From NCBI GenBank assembly GCA_024398435.1, contig JAKSJD010000003.1:1-64000 (forward strand): a DNA stretch of 64,000 nucleotides. Direction: 5' to 3'. The position numbers and the translations under genes were made by a program. The DNA comes from Bacteroidaceae bacterium. GTDB lineage: Bacteria; Bacteroidota; Bacteroidia; Bacteroidales; Bacteroidaceae. Under the pieces are notes generated by a model. It was not told where the DNA came from, did not search any database, and saw only the letters and a program-made list of their open reading frames with translations. Shown here in pieces: positions 33,991 to 43,051 of this stretch. Positions within the stretch are counted from its first letter, which is position 1. Each line of letters begins with the position of its first letter.

Positions 33991-34080
33991 AAATCGTACT
34001 AAACCCAAAGTACGATTGTACCAAACGTTGAGTACGATTGTACCAAACCCTAAGTATAATGGTACCAAACGTTAAGTACG
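33991..34080. repeat. 22-bp period array, four units
   Basis: ACYAAAC begins at 33998, 34020, 34042 and 34064, exactly 22 bp apart. The unit core is AGTACGATTGTACCAAACG, containing the near-palindrome GTACGATTGTAC. It lies in the divergent gap between prfA and the zinc peptidase gene. Confidence 0.88.
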
Positions 34081-34103
34081 AATTATTTCTCTTGCTTTTC
34101 CAA

Positions 34104-34156
34104 CTTTTTGAGCCGTGAATTTTAGGTTTTTGAGCCGTGAGTTCCAACTTTTGCCG
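34104..34156. repeat. Second 22-bp period array with a different unit
   Basis: TTTTTGAGCCGTGA occurs twice, GAGCCGTGA starting at 34110 and 34132 (22 bp apart), followed by a degraded copy TTTTGCCG. It starts 25 bp after the end of the previous array. Confidence 0.7.
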
Positions 34157-34267
34157 ATTGGAGGTTGGTTTGGCTTAATTTCAGGGAAAAGAACGAAAAG
34201 CAGATGGTTTTTTACTTGATTTCAAATTAAAATAGACATAATTCATTGCAGTTTGTTAAGAATTTAC

Positions 34268-34275
34268 TATCTTTG
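34268..34275 (+). promoter_or_regulatory. -7 box of the zinc peptidase gene
   Basis: TATCTTTG, 66 bp before the ATG at 34342. Confidence 0.55.
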
Positions 34276-34341
34276 CGCTTTGGAAATTATTAAAAGAATT
34301 ATTAAAATTAAATATCAACTTAATCAAATCATTTATCCGAT

Positions 34342-35220
34342 ATGAAACTAAACGGAAGAAGAGAAAGTACACATGTTGACGACCGTCGTCGAGGTGGTTC
34401 AGGAAAGAAAGTTGCCGGAGGAGGCATCGGTGCCATCATATTGGCAGTGGCAATAGCTTATTTCACACAAGGTAAGGAAGGTGCATTCCGTGCACTCACC
34501 GATGGTGTGCAGCAGCAAATAGCCCTGAACGGCAATGTTTCGACCGAAGGACGCAAATTTACACAGGAAGAAGATTCTTTGGCTAAGTTCTCAAAACAGA
34601 TTCTTGCCAGCACAGAAGATGTCTGGACTCAGATATTCCAACAAATGGGAAAGGAATACAACTATCCTGAAATGGTGCTCTACACAGGTAGTGTGCAGAC
34701 AAGTTGCGGTAATGGTAGTGCGGCAATGGGCCCATTCTATTGCTCTGGCGACCAATGCGTTTATCTCGACCTTTCATTCTTCTCGTCGATGCAGGAAGAA
34801 CTCGGTGCAAGCGGAGAATTTGCCAATGCATACGTGATTGCCCATGAAGTGGGCCACCACATTCAAGACGAACTCGGAATCCTTGGCCGTGCCCACCAGC
34901 AAATGGCTAATATGAGTCAGGAAGAGGCTAATAAGATCAGTGTACGCCTCGAACTTCAGGCCGACTTCTTTGCAGGCGTTTGGGGTTACTATGAGGATAA
35001 GACATTCGACTCTGTATCTGATAAGGAAATTGCAGAAGCTATCAAATGTGCTCACCAAATCGGCGACAACTACCTGCAGGAACAGGCTCGTGGCTATGCA
35101 GTTCCAGAATCGTTCACTCACGGAACTTCAGAGCAACGCATGAAGTGGTTCAAACTCGGTCTCACAACTGGCGACATCAACCGGGGCGATACATTCAGCG
35201 TGCCTGAGAATCGTTTGTAA
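34342..35220 (+). CDS. YpfJ-family neutral zinc metallopeptidase, membrane-anchored
   Basis: 292 aa. A basic, glycine-rich N-terminus (residues 1-28) leads into one membrane helix (VAGGGIGAIILAVAIAYF), then an extracytoplasmic catalytic domain with HEVGH at 168-172 (IAHEVGHHIQDELG) and RLELQADFFAGVWG supplying the third ligand. The YpfJ/UPF0042-like putative neutral zinc metallopeptidase family has this layout. Substrate unknown. The next gene begins 53 bp downstream and may be cotranscribed. Confidence 0.85.
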   Translation: MKLNGRRESTHVDDRRRGGSGKKVAGGGIGAIILAVAIAYFTQGKEGAFRALTDGVQQQIALNGNVSTEGRKFTQEEDSLAKFSKQILASTEDVWTQIFQQMGKEYNYPEMVLYTGSVQTSCGNGSAAMGPFYCSGDQCVYLDLSFFSSMQEELGASGEFANAYVIAHEVGHHIQDELGILGRAHQQMANMSQEEANKISVRLELQADFFAGVWGYYEDKTFDSVSDKEIAEAIKCAHQIGDNYLQEQARGYAVPESFTHGTSEQRMKWFKLGLTTGDINRGDTFSVPENRL

Positions 35221-35273
35221 TCCTTGTGCGAGAAAGTTATCAATACCTAATCAAATCCTTTTAATATTAGAAT

Positions 35274-36722
35274 ATGTATATCCACGAAGAAATAGCAAAG
35301 TGTCTGCTTTGCGATAATGCTCCTTGCACTTCGGTTTGCCCTAAAGGACAGGACCCTGCCCGTGCAATCCGAGCATTGAAGTTCGACAACTCAGCAAATG
35401 CTGGCCGTTGGCTCAATCAGGCGTGTGTGGGTTGTGATGCTCCTTGCGAGAATGCTTGCTTGAGAAAGGACAATCCAGTGCAGATTCAGCAGTTGCAGAC
35501 AAAGATTGCTGAACCTTGCAACCAACCATTGCCCGACCTTGGAATCGATTTCTGTGGCGTTCATTGCGAGAATCCTTTCTTCCTTGCATCATCGGCCATT
35601 TGCACAAACTATGAAATGGTAGCCCGTGCATTCGAGATGGGTTGGGGTGGAGTTGTGTTCAAGACAATCACAAGCAGCGAGATAAAGGAAGTGTCGCCTC
35701 GTTTCGATGCTGTCCGTCAGGAAGGCGAACCATTCATCGGTTTCCGCAATATGGAACAGTTGAGCGAGAACACTCCAGAGGAAAACTTTGAAATCCTTCG
35801 CCGACTCAAGAAGAACTATCCAACCAAAGTGGTCGTTGCCAGCATCATGGGACAAACCGAACAGGAATGGATTACACTGGCTAAGGCGGCTGAAGAATGT
35901 GGAGCTGATATGATTGAGCTCAACTTCTCTTGCCCTCAGATGAAACTTGCCGGAATGGGAAGTGATGTGGGACAGAATCCAGAACTCGTCATCTTCTTCA
36001 CTCAATATGTGAAACATAGCGTCAATATACCAGTCATTGCCAAGATGACTCCTAATATCACTCACATCTCCGAACCTTCAATGGCAGCTTATTTTGCCGG
36101 TGCTGATGGTATTGCAGCCATCAACACAATCAAGTCGGTAACAATGTCGGAAGAGGCAAAGGTAAATGGATTCCACACAATCAGTGGATATTCGGGCAAG
36201 GCAATCAAGCCAATAGCCCTTCGCTACATTCTTGAAATTGCCACAAACCCATTGTGCAAGAAGGAGGGTTCAACGCTTCAGTTGAGTGGAATCGGTGGAA
36301 TCGAGACTTGGAAAGATGCTCTCGAATACATCCAACTCGGATGCCAGAACGTTCAGATTTGTACTTCTGTCATGCAATACGGCTATCGCCTGATTGATGA
36401 CCTTAAGCTCGGTCTTCAGACATATATGGCTCAACATGGCATTGGAAGTGTGGGCGAACTCGTCGGAAGCGAGATTCAGTCGTTCAAGCGCCCAGGCGAC
36501 CTTGACCGCGATACAATGGTGTTCCCAAAGTGGGATAGGGAAAAATGTCTCGGATGCGGCCGTTGCAGCCTTGCTTGTTCTGATGCCGGTCATCAGGCAA
36601 TCACATTCGACACCGACCGTGTTCCTCGTCTCAATGGTAAGAATTGCGTGGGTTGCCATCTTTGCCGCCTTGTCTGCCCAGTTGGAGCAATAGGCCTCGC
36701 AAAGCGAATGAAAAAGCAATAA
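35274..36722 (+). CDS. PreA-like dihydropyrimidine dehydrogenase / dihydroorotate dehydrogenase-type flavoprotein with Fe-S domains
   Basis: 482 aa. The N-terminus has a cysteine motif (CLLCDNAPCTSVCPKG) and a second (CVGCDAPCENAC). The central TIM-barrel FMN domain starts near residue 90 (LGIDFCGVHCENPFFLASSAI) and includes ELNFSCPQM and NTIKSV. The C-terminus has two 4Fe-4S clusters (CLGCGRCSLACSD, CVGCHLCRLVCPVG). This matches NAD-dependent dihydropyrimidine dehydrogenase, where PreT normally supplies electrons, but no PreT gene is adjacent. A role in pyrimidine reduction or dihydroorotate oxidation is therefore inferred. Confidence 0.82.
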   Translation: MYIHEEIAKCLLCDNAPCTSVCPKGQDPARAIRALKFDNSANAGRWLNQACVGCDAPCENACLRKDNPVQIQQLQTKIAEPCNQPLPDLGIDFCGVHCENPFFLASSAICTNYEMVARAFEMGWGGVVFKTITSSEIKEVSPRFDAVRQEGEPFIGFRNMEQLSENTPEENFEILRRLKKNYPTKVVVASIMGQTEQEWITLAKAAEECGADMIELNFSCPQMKLAGMGSDVGQNPELVIFFTQYVKHSVNIPVIAKMTPNITHISEPSMAAYFAGADGIAAINTIKSVTMSEEAKVNGFHTISGYSGKAIKPIALRYILEIATNPLCKKEGSTLQLSGIGGIETWKDALEYIQLGCQNVQICTSVMQYGYRLIDDLKLGLQTYMAQHGIGSVGELVGSEIQSFKRPGDLDRDTMVFPKWDREKCLGCGRCSLACSDAGHQAITFDTDRVPRLNGKNCVGCHLCRLVCPVGAIGLAKRMKKQ

Positions 36723-36741
36723 CAATCCAAGATTATAAAGA

Positions 36742-36774
36742 AAAGGCATTGTAACAGCTCGTTGCAATGCCTTT
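36742..36774. terminator. Bidirectional terminator
   Basis: AAAGGCATTG (36742-36751) and CAATGCCTTT (36765-36774) form a perfect 10-bp stem between convergent genes. Confidence 0.85.
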
Positions 36775-36796
36775 GTTGTATGAATGTGTATGGAAA

Positions 36797-37831
36797 CTAC
36801 AATCTTTTGATGGCTTCGATCAAAGTGTCTGTATTCTCTGGCTTTGTTGCCCAACTTGTGCAGAAACGAATAACTTCCCTGTCTGCATCAACCTTTCCCC
36901 AACTCTCGAACAGGAAATCCTTTGCAAGAGTGGCAATCTGTGATTGGGTGAGAATAGGGAATTGCTGATTTGAAGGACTGTCGACAAACATTTCGATGCC
37001 GGCCTCAAGGAATGCCGACTTTATTCTCATGGCTTCACATATTGCATGTTCTGCAATGCGGAAATAGAGATTGTCGGTAAACAATGTGAGGAACTGGATT
37101 CCGAGCAAGCGGCCCTTTGCCAACATTCCTCCGTTTTGCTTGATATTGTAGCGGAAGTCTTTCTTCAGTTTTGCGTTTGTAATCACTATCGCCTCACCAA
37201 ACAAAGCACCGACTTTTGTACCTCCGATATAGAATACATCTGCAAGGAGGGTAAGACTTTCGAGTGTTACATCGCCTTTCGATGCAATGATTCCGTAGCC
37301 AAGGCGTGCGCCATCGACGAACAAAGGAATATCATATCCCTTGCACACTTTGCTGATGGCTGCCAATTCGTCGTGGGTGTAGAGGGTTCCGCATTCGGTT
37401 GGGAAGGAGATGTAAACCATTCCTGGCTGTACCATATGCTCTGCCTCTGGACTTGTGAAATGCTCGGCAAGAAAGTTGTCCAATTGCTCTGCGTTGATTT
37501 TTCCGTCTTTTGAAGGATGGGCAAGGCATTTGTGGCCGCCATGTTCGATGGCTCCTGTTTCATGAACATTTATATGACCATTGTCGGCACATACAACTCC
37601 TTGATATGGACGAAGAATGGAATTGATGACTGTAGCATTGGCCTGAGTACCTCCAACAAGGAAATGAACGTCGGCATCCGGAGCCTTGCAGGCATTGCGG
37701 ATGGCTTCTCTTGCCTGTTCGCAATAAGGGTCGAGACCATAACCTTCCGTTTGTTCCATATTGGTTTTCAGAAGGTTTTCCATTATCAGTGGATGTGCTC
37801 CCTCGTTGTAGTCACACTGAAACTGTATCAT
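36797..37831 (-). CDS. Low-specificity L-threonine aldolase
   Basis: 344 aa, a PLP enzyme that splits L-threonine to glycine and acetaldehyde. The substrate region begins FQCDYNEGAHPLIMENL, with DNGHINVHETGAIEHGGHKC; the PLP lysine is in YIGGTKVGALFGEA. The glycine produced could feed the glycine cleavage system encoded 9 kb away. It follows purM with a 52-bp gap containing a CCACACATTATATA element, and lies in a DMT-purM-aldolase run on the minus strand. Confidence 0.92.
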   Translation of the reverse strand: MIQFQCDYNEGAHPLIMENLLKTNMEQTEGYGLDPYCEQAREAIRNACKAPDADVHFLVGGTQANATVINSILRPYQGVVCADNGHINVHETGAIEHGGHKCLAHPSKDGKINAEQLDNFLAEHFTSPEAEHMVQPGMVYISFPTECGTLYTHDELAAISKVCKGYDIPLFVDGARLGYGIIASKGDVTLESLTLLADVFYIGGTKVGALFGEAIVITNAKLKKDFRYNIKQNGGMLAKGRLLGIQFLTLFTDNLYFRIAEHAICEAMRIKSAFLEAGIEMFVDSPSNQQFPILTQSQIATLAKDFLFESWGKVDADREVIRFCTSWATKPENTDTLIEAIKRL

Positions 37832-37883
37832 GATATCTCTTTATACTTATATATTATATAATGTGTGGAGGGAAAGAATCGTA

Positions 37884-39047
37884 CTAATAGTTGAACTCTC
37901 CGTATTCGCTCTTGATGGTGAGGCTCTTCTTGCCTTCTTCGATTCTACCAACAATCTGTGCATCAATATTGAACGAACGGCTGATTTCGATTACTTGTTC
38001 GGCATCTTCTGGTGAGAGATAGACTTCGAGACGATGACCCATGTTGAACACCTTGTACATTTCCGACCATTCTGTTCCGCTTTGTTCGTGGATAGCCTTG
38101 AAGAGTGGAGGAATTGGGAACATATTGTCCTTGATGACTTTGCAGTTGTCGCCAACGAAATGAAGAACCTTCGTCTGTGCTCCACCTGTGCAATGAACCA
38201 TTCCGTGAATCTTATCTCGCATCTCGTCGAGGAGTCGGCGCACAACAGGAGCATAGGTGCGGGTAGGGGAAAGAACGAGTTTGCCGGCACAGACAGGGCT
38301 GCCTTCTACATCGTCCGTGAGCATATACTTGCCACTGTATACGAGTTCTTCTGGCACTGCCTTATCATAACTCTCTGGATATTTCTCTGCCAAATACTTG
38401 CAGAACATATCGTGGCGGGCACTTGTAAGTCCGTTGCTGCCCATGCCTCCATTATATTCCTTTTCGTATGTTGCCTGTCCTGTACTGCTAAGACCTACGA
38501 TAACATCTCCGGGACGGATGTTAGCATTGTTGATGACATCGCTTCGTTTCATTCGGCAAGTAACGGTAGAATCCACTATGATAGTGCGAACGAGGTCGCC
38601 TACATCAGCAGTTTCGCCACCTGTACCATAAATGCCGATACCCATTTCGCGAAGTTCGGCCATCAGTTCGTCGGTTCCGTTGATGATGGCAGAAATCACT
38701 TCGCCAGGGATAAGCATCTTGTTGCGGCCTATAGTCGAAGAAACGAGGATGTTATCGACTGCACCCACGCAAAGCAAGTCATCAGTGTTCATGATGAGGG
38801 CATCTTGTGCAATGCCTTTCCACACACTGAGGTCGCCTGTTTCTTTCCAATACATATAGGCAAGACTCGATTTGGTTCCTGCACCATCTGCATGCATGAT
38901 GTTGCAATAGTCGGGGTCGCCTCCGAGTATGTCGGGTATGATTTTACAAAAGGCTTGAGGATACAGACCTTTATCAATGTTCTTTATGGCGTTGTGAACA
39001 TCTTCCTTTGCTGCACTAACGCCTCTCATCATATATCTTTGATTCAT
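37884..39047 (-). CDS. purM: Phosphoribosylformylglycinamidine cyclo-ligase (AIR synthase)
   Basis: 387 aa, somewhat longer than the E. coli enzyme (345 aa). The AIR synthase core is visible: IMHADGAGTKSSLAYMYW, GIAQDALIMNTDDLLCVGA and GETADVGDLVR, then VGLSSTGQATYEKEYNGGMGSN (split in two for brevity: VGLSSTGQATYEKE and NGGMGSNG). It closes the imidazole ring in purine synthesis. It lies 9 bp after the DMT gene and is probably cotranscribed. Confidence 0.88.
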   Translation of the reverse strand: MNQRYMMRGVSAAKEDVHNAIKNIDKGLYPQAFCKIIPDILGGDPDYCNIMHADGAGTKSSLAYMYWKETGDLSVWKGIAQDALIMNTDDLLCVGAVDNILVSSTIGRNKMLIPGEVISAIINGTDELMAELREMGIGIYGTGGETADVGDLVRTIIVDSTVTCRMKRSDVINNANIRPGDVIVGLSSTGQATYEKEYNGGMGSNGLTSARHDMFCKYLAEKYPESYDKAVPEELVYSGKYMLTDDVEGSPVCAGKLVLSPTRTYAPVVRRLLDEMRDKIHGMVHCTGGAQTKVLHFVGDNCKVIKDNMFPIPPLFKAIHEQSGTEWSEMYKVFNMGHRLEVYLSPEDAEQVIEISRSFNIDAQIVGRIEEGKKSLTIKSEYGEFNY

Positions 39048-39056
39048 AATGTTGTT

Positions 39057-39425
39057 TTATTTCATGAATATGAAGAATACTGCTGCTATCAGGCAAAAGA
39101 ATGCCACGATATGGTTCCATTGCAGTTGCTGTCCTTGGAAACAGAACATTGCAATTGCGGCAAATACCGTTACGGAAATAACCTCTTGGATTACTTTCAA
39201 CTGCATGATGTTAAAAGGTCCTCCATTGATTTCGGAACCGATGTTGTTTGCAGGGATGAGGAAGCAGTATTCAATGAATGCTATTCCCCACGAAACAAGA
39301 ATTACTACCGGCAGTGTCCAGTTATCTGAAATGTGTCTTTGCTTCAGCATCAGGTTGCCATACCATGCAAATGTCATGAACACATTAGAGCAGACAAGAA
39401 GCAAAATAGTTGATAATCCTTTCAT
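39057..39425 (-). CDS. DMT-family (DUF486) small membrane protein
   Basis: 122 aa with four hydrophobic segments (near residues 4-22, 39-59, 72-92 and 104-121), matching the DUF486/DMT superfamily. Transported substrate unknown. It is the first gene of the DMT-purM-aldolase run, with a -7 box at 39468-39475. Confidence 0.8.
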   Translation of the reverse strand: MKGLSTILLLVCSNVFMTFAWYGNLMLKQRHISDNWTLPVVILVSWGIAFIEYCFLIPANNIGSEINGGPFNIMQLKVIQEVISVTVFAAIAMFCFQGQQLQWNHIVAFFCLIAAVFFIFMK

Positions 39426-39467
39426 CTTTTCATCTATATGTTAGCTTGAATCGAGTCAAATTCCGTG

Positions 39468-39475
39468 CAAATTTA
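39468..39475 (-). promoter_or_regulatory. -7 box of the DMT-purM-aldolase genes
   Basis: TAAATTTG on the minus strand, 42 bp before the start codon at 39425. Confidence 0.55.
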
Positions 39476-39601
39476 GCAAAACATTTTGATACTAACAAAA
39501 TATATCGTATCTTTCTCGCATTTTCTCGCGAGATAGGCTGCATCTCGGATGTAAAAATAAAAGTTTTGCGACTTTTCTTTTGTACTTCGCTCGATTTGCA
39601 C

Positions 39602-39609
39602 TATCTTTG
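39602..39609 (+). promoter_or_regulatory. -7 box of nadC
   Basis: TATCTTTG, 21 bp before the ATG at 39631; it excludes the longer upstream reading. Confidence 0.6.
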
Positions 39610-39630
39610 TGGCATAATTTTTTGAAATAT

Positions 39631-40500
39631 ATGTTAACAGTTGACGAATTAAACGATAAACTGATTGATTTGGCTTTTGCTGAAGACATCGGTGATGGTG
39701 ATCACACAACTTTGTGTTGCATACCAGAAGATGCAGTTAGTGAATCAAAACTGCTTATAAAGGAAGAGGGAATCTTTGCAGGCGAGGAAATCGCAAAGCA
39801 GGTTTTCCATCGTTTCGACCCTACAATGCAGGTCGAAGTGTTTATCCATGATGGTGCCCATGTTAAGCCGGGCGATATTGTGATGAGTGTGAAAGGCAAG
39901 ATTCAGAGCCTTCTCCAGACAGAGCGCCTTATGCTCAATATCCTTCAGCGAATGAGTGGAATTGCCACTATGACCAATCGTTATGTGCAGTTGCTCGAAG
40001 GTACGAAGACTCATGTTCTTGATACTCGAAAGACCACTCCTGGCATGCGTATGCTTGAGAAGCAAGCTGTCAAGATTGGTGGAGGCGTAAACCATAGAAT
40101 CGGTTTGTTTGATATGATTCTCTTGAAGGACAATCATATCGACTTTGCAGGAGGTATCGAGAACGCAATCACCCGTTGCCACAAATATCTCGAAGAGAAA
40201 GGCAAGGACCTGAAGATTGAGATTGAAGTCAGAGGTTTTGACGAACTTGATGAGGTGCTTCGAGTTGGAGGAGTCGACCGTATCATGCTCGACAACTTCA
40301 CACCTGCTGACACTCGAAAGGCAGTTGAATTGATTAATGGCAGATATGAGATAGAATCATCGGGTGGAATCACATTCGAAACAATCCGCGACTATGCCGA
40401 ATGTGGCGTGGATTTCGTTTCAGTTGGTGCTTTGACCCATTCAGTCAAAGGACTTGATATGAGTTTCAAGGCAGTGGATTCAAGTAAGTTGAAAATATAA
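39631..40500 (+). CDS. nadC: Nicotinate-nucleotide pyrophosphorylase (quinolinate phosphoribosyltransferase)
   Basis: 289 aa from ATG at 39631. It converts quinolinate and PRPP to nicotinate mononucleotide in NAD synthesis. Characteristic stretches are EDIGDGDHTT (residues 15-24), LNILQRMSGIAT, TRKTTPGMR, KIGGGVNHRIGL and MLDNF. nadA and nadB are not in the window. A short AT-rich 9-10-bp period tract (40501-40530) separates it from the dipeptidase gene. Confidence 0.94.
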   Translation: MLTVDELNDKLIDLAFAEDIGDGDHTTLCCIPEDAVSESKLLIKEEGIFAGEEIAKQVFHRFDPTMQVEVFIHDGAHVKPGDIVMSVKGKIQSLLQTERLMLNILQRMSGIATMTNRYVQLLEGTKTHVLDTRKTTPGMRMLEKQAVKIGGGVNHRIGLFDMILLKDNHIDFAGGIENAITRCHKYLEEKGKDLKIEIEVRGFDELDEVLRVGGVDRIMLDNFTPADTRKAVELINGRYEIESSGGITFETIRDYAECGVDFVSVGALTHSVKGLDMSFKAVDSSKLKI

Positions 40501-40538
40501 AAGTATAAAGCCATAAAGGCATAAAATAATAAATAACT

Positions 40539-42188
40539 ATGAAGAGAATATCAATGTTGCTTCTTGCATGCACAGCTTTTGCTATGCATACGATGGCTTG
40601 CACAAATCTTATAGTAGGTAAAGGCGCTTCAACGGATGGAAGCGTGTTGGTAAGTTACAATGCCGACAGCTATGGAATGTATGGCAATCTTTATCGCCAT
40701 GTTGGAGGAACCCACCAAAAGGGCGAGATGCGCCAAGTGTATGATTGGGACACCAACAAGTATTGGGGTGATATTCCACAGGCAGAACGCACATACAATG
40801 TGGTTGGACAAATGAACGAGAATCAGGTGAGCATTTGTGAAACGACTTTCGGAGGTCGAGAGGAATTGTGTGACTCTACAAGCATTCTCGATTATGGAAG
40901 CTTGATTTACATTGCGCTTGAACGTTCTACTTCGGCTCGTGATGCTATCAAAATCATGACCGACCTTGTGGCAAAGTATGGCTACAACAGTGAGGGTGAA
41001 ACCTTTACCATAGCTGATGCTGACGAAGTTTGGATTATGGAAATGGTAGGAAAGGGTGCCGGTGGTCATGGAGCTGTTTGGGTTGCCATCCGAGTTCCAG
41101 ATGATTGTATTTGTGCACATGCCAACCAAAGTCGCATCACTCGCTTTATCGGCCTCTATGATAAGAACGACTTGATGTATTCGAAGGATGTAGTCAAGTT
41201 TGCACGCGAGAAAGGTTTGTTCTCTGGAAAAGATTCTGAGTTCAGTTTCCGCGATGCTTTCAATCCACTTGATTTCAGTGGTATTCGCTATTGTGATGCC
41301 CGTGTATGGAGTTTCTTCAACACTTATGGTTCGGTAGATATGAACAAGTATCTGCCTTATATCAATGGTGAGGACCTCAAGGGCGAAATGCCTCTCTTCA
41401 TGAAGCCAAAGCATCCGCTTTCAGCACAGGATGTGAAGAATGGCATGCGCGACCATTATGAGGGTTCGGCTCTTGATATTACAAACGATTTGGGAGCAGG
41501 TGCTTATGTAATGCCTTATCGTCCAAGTCCTCTCAGTTTCAAGGTTGATGGCACTGAATACTTTAATGAGCGTCCAATTTCTACACAGCAGACAAGTTTT
41601 GCCTTCGTTGGTCAGATGCGCAGTTGGTTGCCAGATGCCATCGGAGGAATTGTTTGGTGGGGAAATGATGATGCCAATATGGTTGCCTACACTCCAATCT
41701 ATTGTGGTGTGAACGAGGTTCCAATGTGTTATGAGCGCATTCCTGGCAAGCAAGATGACGTTACATTCTCGTTCGAGTCGGCTTTCTGGATGCAGAATAT
41801 TGTCAGCAATATGGTTTACCCTTACTACAACAAGATTTATCCTGACCTTCGAAATGTGATTGACCGACTCGAAGCAAGTTATGTGAAAGACCTTGCCCTC
41901 ATCGATACAGAGGCAAAGACAAAGTTCGATGCTGACCCATCTGCTGCTCGTGCATTCGTTACAGAATACAGCCTTCGCAAGGCTTCGGAGATGATGCAGG
42001 AATGGGACAAGCTGTATAAGTTCCTCGTTGTGAAGCACAATGACATGGTTGTGAAGAAAGTGAATGCCGATGGTTCGTTCCAGCAGACGAAGTATGGCTA
42101 TGCTGAGGCTCCTGTTCGCCCTGGCTATCCAGAAGACTTCTGGCGTAGGATAGTGAAGGAAACTGGCGACCGCTATCTGATGAAATAA
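40539..42188 (+). CDS. C69 family dipeptidase, secreted
   Basis: 549 aa. The signal peptide ends MHTMA, leaving Cys21 (CTNLIVGKGAS) as the N-terminal nucleophile, as in PepD-type C69 peptidases that mature by autoprocessing. The core has DGSVLVSYNADSYG and NENQVSICETTFGGRE. Full length for Bacteroidales members (about 540 aa). Likely periplasmic, releasing dipeptides. Hairpin GGCCC...GGGCC follows the stop codon. Confidence 0.92.
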   Translation: MKRISMLLLACTAFAMHTMACTNLIVGKGASTDGSVLVSYNADSYGMYGNLYRHVGGTHQKGEMRQVYDWDTNKYWGDIPQAERTYNVVGQMNENQVSICETTFGGREELCDSTSILDYGSLIYIALERSTSARDAIKIMTDLVAKYGYNSEGETFTIADADEVWIMEMVGKGAGGHGAVWVAIRVPDDCICAHANQSRITRFIGLYDKNDLMYSKDVVKFAREKGLFSGKDSEFSFRDAFNPLDFSGIRYCDARVWSFFNTYGSVDMNKYLPYINGEDLKGEMPLFMKPKHPLSAQDVKNGMRDHYEGSALDITNDLGAGAYVMPYRPSPLSFKVDGTEYFNERPISTQQTSFAFVGQMRSWLPDAIGGIVWWGNDDANMVAYTPIYCGVNEVPMCYERIPGKQDDVTFSFESAFWMQNIVSNMVYPYYNKIYPDLRNVIDRLEASYVKDLALIDTEAKTKFDADPSAARAFVTEYSLRKASEMMQEWDKLYKFLVVKHNDMVVKKVNADGSFQQTKYGYAEAPVRPGYPEDFWRRIVKETGDRYLMK

Positions 42189-42215
42189 ACGAAGAAGAAT
42201 ATAAGTTTCGGATAA

Positions 42216-42298
42216 TTTCTTATAATGTTTGGCCCTGAGTTTAGCAAGACTTGGGGCCATTCTTTATTATGTTTGAGGTCGTTTCTTATAATGTATTT
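42216..42298. repeat. TTTCTTATAATGT repeats and pepD terminator
   Basis: TTTCTTATAATGT occurs at 42216 and 42282, with a degraded copy near 42262. Its complement (ACATTATAAGAAA) is the core of the array at 22055-22090. The hairpin GGCCCTGAGT (42231-42240) / ACTTGGGGCC (42249-42258), followed by ATTCTTT, probably ends the dipeptidase gene. Confidence 0.65.
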
Positions 42299-42324
42299 TG
42301 AAAAGTCTATTGATGTTTTGGTCA

Positions 42325-42388
42325 TACGATAATGATCGTACGGCCTTACGAACATTATCGTATGGCCTTACGAACATGTTCGTATTTC
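42325..42388. repeat. 22-bp period array, three units
   Basis: TACGA starts at 42325, 42347 and 42369, and CGTA at 42337, 42359 and 42381, all exactly 22 bp apart. CATACGATAATG and CATTATCGTATG make an inverted repeat in it. A sister array is at 58179-58222. It lies in the convergent gap after the dipeptidase gene. Confidence 0.88.
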
Positions 42389-42408
42389 AAAAGGTTATAG
42401 GGAAAGAT

Positions 42409-42873
42409 TTAGAAGTTGCTGAAAGTTCCGGCTTTCGTCAGTTCTTCCAACTCGTCCGTCTTGATGTTGCCCTTGATGAGTACGCAATCGATTTCATCGT
42501 TTTCTTGGTTGATAATGAGCACTTCCTTGATTTTGTCGTGCTTTTCTTTAATGAAGATTTGACTTTGCTCACCGTCTTCGTTGGCACTTATCATCAGTTC
42601 GTAGCCTTTCAGTCGATTTACATCTTCATTGAATTGCTCCTTTATTTGAGGTGAAAAGTTTTCCAAATCGAGTATGCGGACACTGTTGATGTGCTTAATT
42701 CCTTTGGGCATTTGCTTTCCGAGCATCTTGACGAGAGTCACTCCTATTTTGTTGATGTGATGGTATTCGGCATCTTCCACCTTGCCGTATTTGTCAAGCA
42801 GTTGTTTTGCGTTTTGTGAATAGCAGGCAATAGCTGCACTGAAAAGCATTGCCAAGAACAGAATTTTTCGCAT
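42409..42873 (-). CDS. DUF4252 family secreted protein
   Basis: 154 aa from ATG at 42873 (MRKILFLAMLFSAAIACYSQ, signal peptide). The rest matches DUF4252 proteins of Bacteroidetes: a small soluble domain with conserved EELTKAG-type C-terminus (KTDELEELTKAGTF). Biological role unknown. Its upstream gap carries an ACACATATATATATTATTATAA element (42894-42917). Confidence 0.8.
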   Translation of the reverse strand: MRKILFLAMLFSAAIACYSQNAKQLLDKYGKVEDAEYHHINKIGVTLVKMLGKQMPKGIKHINSVRILDLENFSPQIKEQFNEDVNRLKGYELMISANEDGEQSQIFIKEKHDKIKEVLIINQENDEIDCVLIKGNIKTDELEELTKAGTFSNF

Positions 42874-43019
42874 TTTATTGGTTTGGTTGCGGTTACACAT
42901 ATATATATTATTATAATGGTTCTATTTGTACAAACGGGTTTTTATTCCAATTTGTTACACAAAACATTAAATTAATTAAATATTTGTGGATTTGATGTTG
43001 CTCTTTCTACAAATTTTTG

Positions 43020-43027
43020 TAAATTTG
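43020..43027 (+). promoter_or_regulatory. -7 box of the phosphohexomutase gene
   Basis: TAAATTTG, 24 bp before the ATG at 43052. Confidence 0.5.
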
Positions 43028-43051
43028 CAAAGAAATTAAAATTTAACGATT

